From assembly GCA_040508085.1 (NCBI GenBank), contig JBEVNO010000087.1, forward strand, positions 1 through 22,351: 22,351 nucleotides of DNA, read 5' to 3'. Both the position numbers and the translations under genes were made by a program. Below the pieces are notes generated by a model that was not told the origin of the DNA, made no database searches, and was given only the letters and a program-made list of their open reading frames with translations. Shown here one piece after another: positions 16,347 through 22,351 of this stretch; the first letter of the stretch is position 1; every line of letters starts with the position of its first letter. This DNA comes from ZC4RG30 sp040508085. Its GTDB lineage: Bacteria > Pseudomonadota > Gammaproteobacteria > Steroidobacterales > Steroidobacteraceae.

Positions 16347-16371
16347 GATGGGTATCCCTTAGAATGGGTTT

Positions 16372-17751
<1,380 letters not shown>

Positions 17752-17753
17752 CG

Positions 17754-19063
17754 GTGGACGCGCCACCGCAGCGCCGCATCGGCAGCCAGGACCCGTCCCA
17801 GCTCGCGCTGGGCCTGTACCGGCGCGAGCGCCTGCCCTGGCTGCTGGCGGGCTGCACGCTCGGCCTGGTGGAGGGCGCCACCGCCGCGGTGCTGGTCAAG
17901 CGGGGCTTCACGGGCCTGGTGCAACCGGAGCTGCTGAATCTCGCCGTGGCCTTCGTCAGCGGCTCGCCGGCCTTCGCCAACATGACCAGTTTCCTGTGGG
18001 CCAACCTCGCCCACGGGCGCGAACGCATCCGGCTGCTGGTGTGGCTGCTGGCTGTCTTCGGCGTGGTGGTAGGGGCGATCGGCCTGTTCCCGCGGGCCTC
18101 CACGGGCCTTGCCTTCACGGTGCTGTCGGTACTGCTGGCGCGGGTGGTGTGGGCAGGCGTGCTCACCGTCCGCGCCGCCGTGTGGAGCGCGAACTACCCA
18201 CGCCATGTCATTGCGCGCATGACGGGGCGCATCGTGATGGCCTCCTCGCTGGGCATGGCTGCCACCGCCGCGCTGGCGGCACTGGTGCTGGAGACGCATC
18301 CCGAGCGCTCGCGCCTGCTCTACCTCCTGGTCGGGGCGGCGGGGCTGGCGGCTGCCTGGCTGTGCCGGCGCATCCGCGTGCGCCAGTCGTTCCGGCTGCG
18401 CGCGGCCGAGCGCGCCGAGCTCGGCGCCACCGAGGTGTTCAGCTTCCGCATCATGCGCGAGGTGCTGCGCACGGATCCGCACTACCGGCGATTCATGACC
18501 TGGATGGCGTTGTATGGCGCCGGCAACCTGATGATCGCCGGGCAGATGGTCATCCTGCTCACCGACCAGATGCACCTGCCGGTGGCGCAGCAGGTGGCCA
18601 TCCTGACCATCATCCCGCTGCTGTGCGTGCCGCTGTTCACGCCCATGTGGGCGCGGCTGTTCGACGCCGGGCACGTGATCGATTTCCGCGCCCGGCAGTG
18701 CTGGGTGCTGGTGGCAGGCATGGCGGTTTCGATCATTGCGCTGTACCTGCACGCGCCGTGGCTGCTGTGGCCTGCCGCAGTGCTCTATGGCATCTCCACG
18801 GCCGGCGCCCATCTGGGCTGGAACCTCGGCCCCAACGATTTCGCATCGCTCGGCAAGGTGCAGCAATATATGGGCGTAAACGTGACGCTGACCGGCATGC
18901 GCGGGCTGATTGCCCCGCCAGTCGGCGCCATCACCTACACGCTGCTGGAGCGCTACGCGCCGGGGGCGGGGCGGCTGGCCCTGCTGCTGCCCTTCGGCAT
19001 GACGCTGGCCGGCGCCATTGGCTTCAATCGCATGAAACACGCCAGAACAGGACTTTCCTCGCC

Positions 19064-19067
<4 letters not shown>
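17754..19067 (+). CDS. MFS-type transporter, substrate unknown
   Basis: 437-aa inner-membrane protein with about 12 hydrophobic segments: six from residue 29 to 210 (for example LLVWLLAVFGVVVGAIGLF and LLYLLVGAAGLAAAWLC), a charged central loop (RRIRVRQSFRLRAAERAEL), then six from about 242 to the end (for example GAGNLMIAGQMVILL and VAILTIIPLLCVPLF). This is the layout of a major facilitator permease; no substrate-class motif is evident. The start is GTG 17754, 2 nt after the aminopeptidase stop, and the gene overlaps ilvD by 4 nt (ATGA), so all three are probably one operon. Transport of amino acids or peptides is suggested by the neighbours only. Confidence 0.8.
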
Positions 19068-20749
<1,682 letters not shown>

Positions 20750-20946
20750 GCTCATGATGCAATCTGAATCCAGATGCAGTTGACATGCGTACGAGGGCGC
20801 CGCGAGCAGGGCAGGGCGGTTGTGCCGGTTAACCGTTCTAAGGTTCATTTGCGATGAGACTTGCGTCACGGAAAGAAGGCCGCTAAGTTCCTTCGGATCA
20901 AACAGGGAGCCCGCAAGGGCTTGAGCTTCGACGAGAGAAAGCAGAC
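20750..20946. other. Intergenic region ilvD-tonB with palindrome and small hairpin
   Basis: 197 nt without a gene. It contains TTGACA (20780-20785), a perfect -35 box without a -10 at the right distance; the 10-bp palindrome CGGTTAACCG (20826-20835); and the hairpin AGCCC-GCAA-GGGCT (20908-20921), a 5-bp stem with a GNRA-type tetraloop in the likely tonB leader. GAGAGAAAG about 7 nt before ATG 20947 is the ribosome site. I see no clear terminator for ilvD and no Fur box that I could defend. Confidence 0.4.
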
Positions 20947-21594
20947 ATGGGCGTATACACACAATCCGAAGGCAGCAACTGGCTCTCACGCCGTGGCGCC
21001 TTCCTGTTCATCCTTATCGCTTTCCATATTGTGCTGCTGTGGGCACTGAAGAGCGGCTTCGCGGTCAAGTTCGTGCAGTCGATCACCGAGCCCATCAAGG
21101 CCGAGATCATCAACGAGGTGAAACCGGAAGAGCCGCCGCCGCCGCCGCCGGAGGTCAGGATGGAACTGCCGCCGGTGCAGGTGCCGCCGGTACTGGTGGA
21201 CATCCAGATCCCGTCCGATCCGCCGCCGACCGCGCTGCAGGCGCCCATCACCACCGACCCCACCCCGCAGCCGCCGGCCCCGCCCGCGCCGCCGCGTCCG
21301 CCGGTCGCTGCCACCAAGGCGGTCGTCACCTACAAGCCGGACACCTTCGATTACTATCCCAGCACCTCGCGCAACCTCGGTGAAGAGGGCAAGCTGCGCG
21401 TGCGCCTGTGCGTAGGCGTCAACGGTCGCGTCACCGAAGCTGCCGTCGGCGAGGGTTCGGGCATCGCCCGCCTCGATGAGGCCGGTGTGCGCCTGGCCAA
21501 GCAGTATCGTTTCAAGCCCGCCACCGAAGATGGCAAGCCGGTCGCCCAGTGCTTCCTGCTGCCGGTTTCCTTCTCGTTGAAGGATGGCGGCTGA
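20947..21594 (+). CDS. tonB: TonB family energy transducer
   Basis: 215-aa protein linking the ExbB-ExbD motor in the inner membrane to outer-membrane TonB-dependent receptors. Residues 17-34 are the single N-terminal membrane helix, with H27 in the position of the functionally important TM His of E. coli TonB. Residues 56-120 are Pro-rich (PEEPPPPPPEVR, then PxP and PPAPP repeats), spanning the periplasm. Residues 125-213 are the TonB C-terminal domain (YPSTSRNLGEEGKLRVRLCVGVNGRV, then LDEAGVRLAKQYRFKPA). Two Cys in this domain, C155 and C202, could form a disulfide. The exbB gene follows after 95 nt. Which receptor it serves cannot be told. Confidence 0.93.
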   Translation: MGVYTQSEGSNWLSRRGAFLFILIAFHIVLLWALKSGFAVKFVQSITEPIKAEIINEVKPEEPPPPPPEVRMELPPVQVPPVLVDIQIPSDPPPTALQAPITTDPTPQPPAPPAPPRPPVAATKAVVTYKPDTFDYYPSTSRNLGEEGKLRVRLCVGVNGRVTEAAVGEGSGIARLDEAGVRLAKQYRFKPATEDGKPVAQCFLLPVSFSLKDGG

Positions 21595-21689
21595 GTCTTC
21601 AAGAGTTTTGTTCGTGTTCAGTGTCTCGCAAGTTCTTAAATCCAACCAAACCGTCCCGTACGGAATTTGTTCAGTAGTCGAGGAAACAA

Positions 21690-22351
21690 ATGAGTGAAGT
21701 AGCCATTGCTGCCGATGCGGCCGCTCCCGCAGCCAACCCGTATGGTTTCGGTGCCCTGATTGATCACGGCACACCCGTGTCGTACACCATCCTCGTGATC
21801 CTGCTGATCATGTCGCTGGTGTCCTGGTACATCACGTTCACCAAGTACTGGGATCAGTACCGCCTGGGCAAGTCTGCCAAGAACGTGGAAAAGAACTTCT
21901 GGGCCGCAGGGTCTGCCCGTGAAGGCGCCGACCGCCTGCCGAAGGATGACGACTTCCGTGACATCGCCGAGAGCGCCATCCGCGCTGCTGCGCATCACGA
22001 AGGCCGCCTGGGCGATCGCATCAGCCTGCGCGACTGGCTGAGCATGGCGCTGAACCGCGCCGTGGATAACCTGAACAGCAAGCTGTCGGGTGGTCTGTCG
22101 TTCCTGGCCACGGTGGGTTCGACGGCTCCGTTCGTCGGACTGCTCGGCACGGTGTACGGCATTCTGAACGCGCTCATCAAGATCGGTCTGTCGGGTCAGC
22201 CTTCGATCGACAAGGTGGCGGGTCCCGTGGGTGAGGCGCTCATCATGACGGCGCTGGGCCTCGTGGTCGCGGTGCCGGCGGTGTTCGCCTACAACATCCT
22301 GCTGAAGCGCAACAAGGCGATCCAGGACATCATGCGCGAGTTCACCGGCGA
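21690..22351 (+). CDS. exbB: ExbB / MotA-TolQ-ExbB proton channel family protein (3' end outside window)
   Basis: The first 220 codons are present; no stop before the window ends. The protein forms the proton channel that powers TonB. Three membrane helices are visible: about 31-51 (YTILVILLIMSLVSWYITF), about 136-160 and about 181-205. Between the last two is the hallmark ATVGSTAPFVGLLGTVYGIL, followed by GEALIMTALGLVVAVPAVFAYN. ATG 21690 follows GAGG at 21680-21683 with 6-nt spacing. The position after tonB supports ExbB over TolQ or MotA, and exbD is expected next. The 95-nt gap before it (21595-21689) has a CCGTACGG 8-mer palindrome but no promoter I trust. Confidence 0.93.
   Translation, partial: MSEVAIAADAAAPAANPYGFGALIDHGTPVSYTILVILLIMSLVSWYITFTKYWDQYRLGKSAKNVEKNFWAAGSAREGADRLPKDDDFRDIAESAIRAAAHHEGRLGDRISLRDWLSMALNRAVDNLNSKLSGGLSFLATVGSTAPFVGLLGTVYGILNALIKIGLSGQPSIDKVAGPVGEALIMTALGLVVAVPAVFAYNILLKRNKAIQDIMREFTG

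Noticed and set aside
17996..19063. N-terminal extension of ilvD making a 917-aa fusion
   Set aside because: The extension is the MFS gene read in another frame. IlvD homology starts at ATG 19064, which forms an ATGA overlap with the MFS stop.
20780..20785. Perfect TTGACA upstream of tonB as a promoter
   Set aside because: No acceptable -10 at 16-18 bp (the 17-bp position reads CGAGCA), so I do not call a promoter from it.

Overview
The window is GC-rich, gene-dense bacterial chromosome. The gene types (ilv/leu enzymes, class I KARI, exported CE15 esterase, Lrp/AsnC regulator, TonB-ExbB, many N-terminal signal peptides) indicate a Gram-negative proteobacterium. A high-GC gammaproteobacterium of the Steroidobacter/Nevskiales/Xanthomonad kind is my best guess, but the order is inference. 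I found no tRNA, rRNA, CRISPR array, insertion sequence or phage gene. The window cuts through a gene at each end: metB on the left and exbB on the right.

Region 1 (1-8153, plus strand). The 3' part of a cystathionine gamma-synthase gene is followed after 16 nt by an exported CE15 (glucuronoyl-esterase-like) hydrolase. Then come three genes for exported proteins of unknown role: an 811-aa fusion of a DUF305 module, a Met/His-rich linker and an LVIVD-type beta-propeller; a 271-aa protein with a C38/C67-x-C69/C119 cysteine pattern; and an 816-aa protein with no domain I recognise. This is the least explained part of the window.

Region 2 (8173-11203). A cluster of small hairpins separates the 816-aa gene from a convergent Lrp/AsnC regulator. 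The regulator is divergent from an exported alpha/beta hydrolase and a GMC-family FAD oxidoreductase. The intergenic region between regulator and hydrolase is AT-rich for this DNA and carries two AAAGCAC copies 21 bp apart. The layout suggests a small regulator-controlled catabolic unit.

Region 3 (11204-20749), branched-chain amino acid biosynthesis. On the minus strand ilvC-ilvE-leuC-leuD-leuB form a tight operon. Divergent from ilvC, on the plus strand, an M17 leucyl aminopeptidase, a 12-TM MFS transporter and ilvD form a second operon (2-nt gap, then a 4-nt overlap). The 100-bp region between them holds a TATAAT box for ilvC and a perfect 14-bp palindrome. Acetolactate synthase, leuA and ilvA are not in the window. 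The leuB and GMC genes converge on a perfect 16-bp palindrome whose arms contain both stop codons.

Region 4 (20750-22351). A 197-bp intergenic region precedes tonB and a partial exbB, the start of a TonB energy-transduction operon.

Most of the window is ordinary metabolism. The second-look items are the exported unknown trio, the Lrp-linked module and the palindromes at gene junctions.
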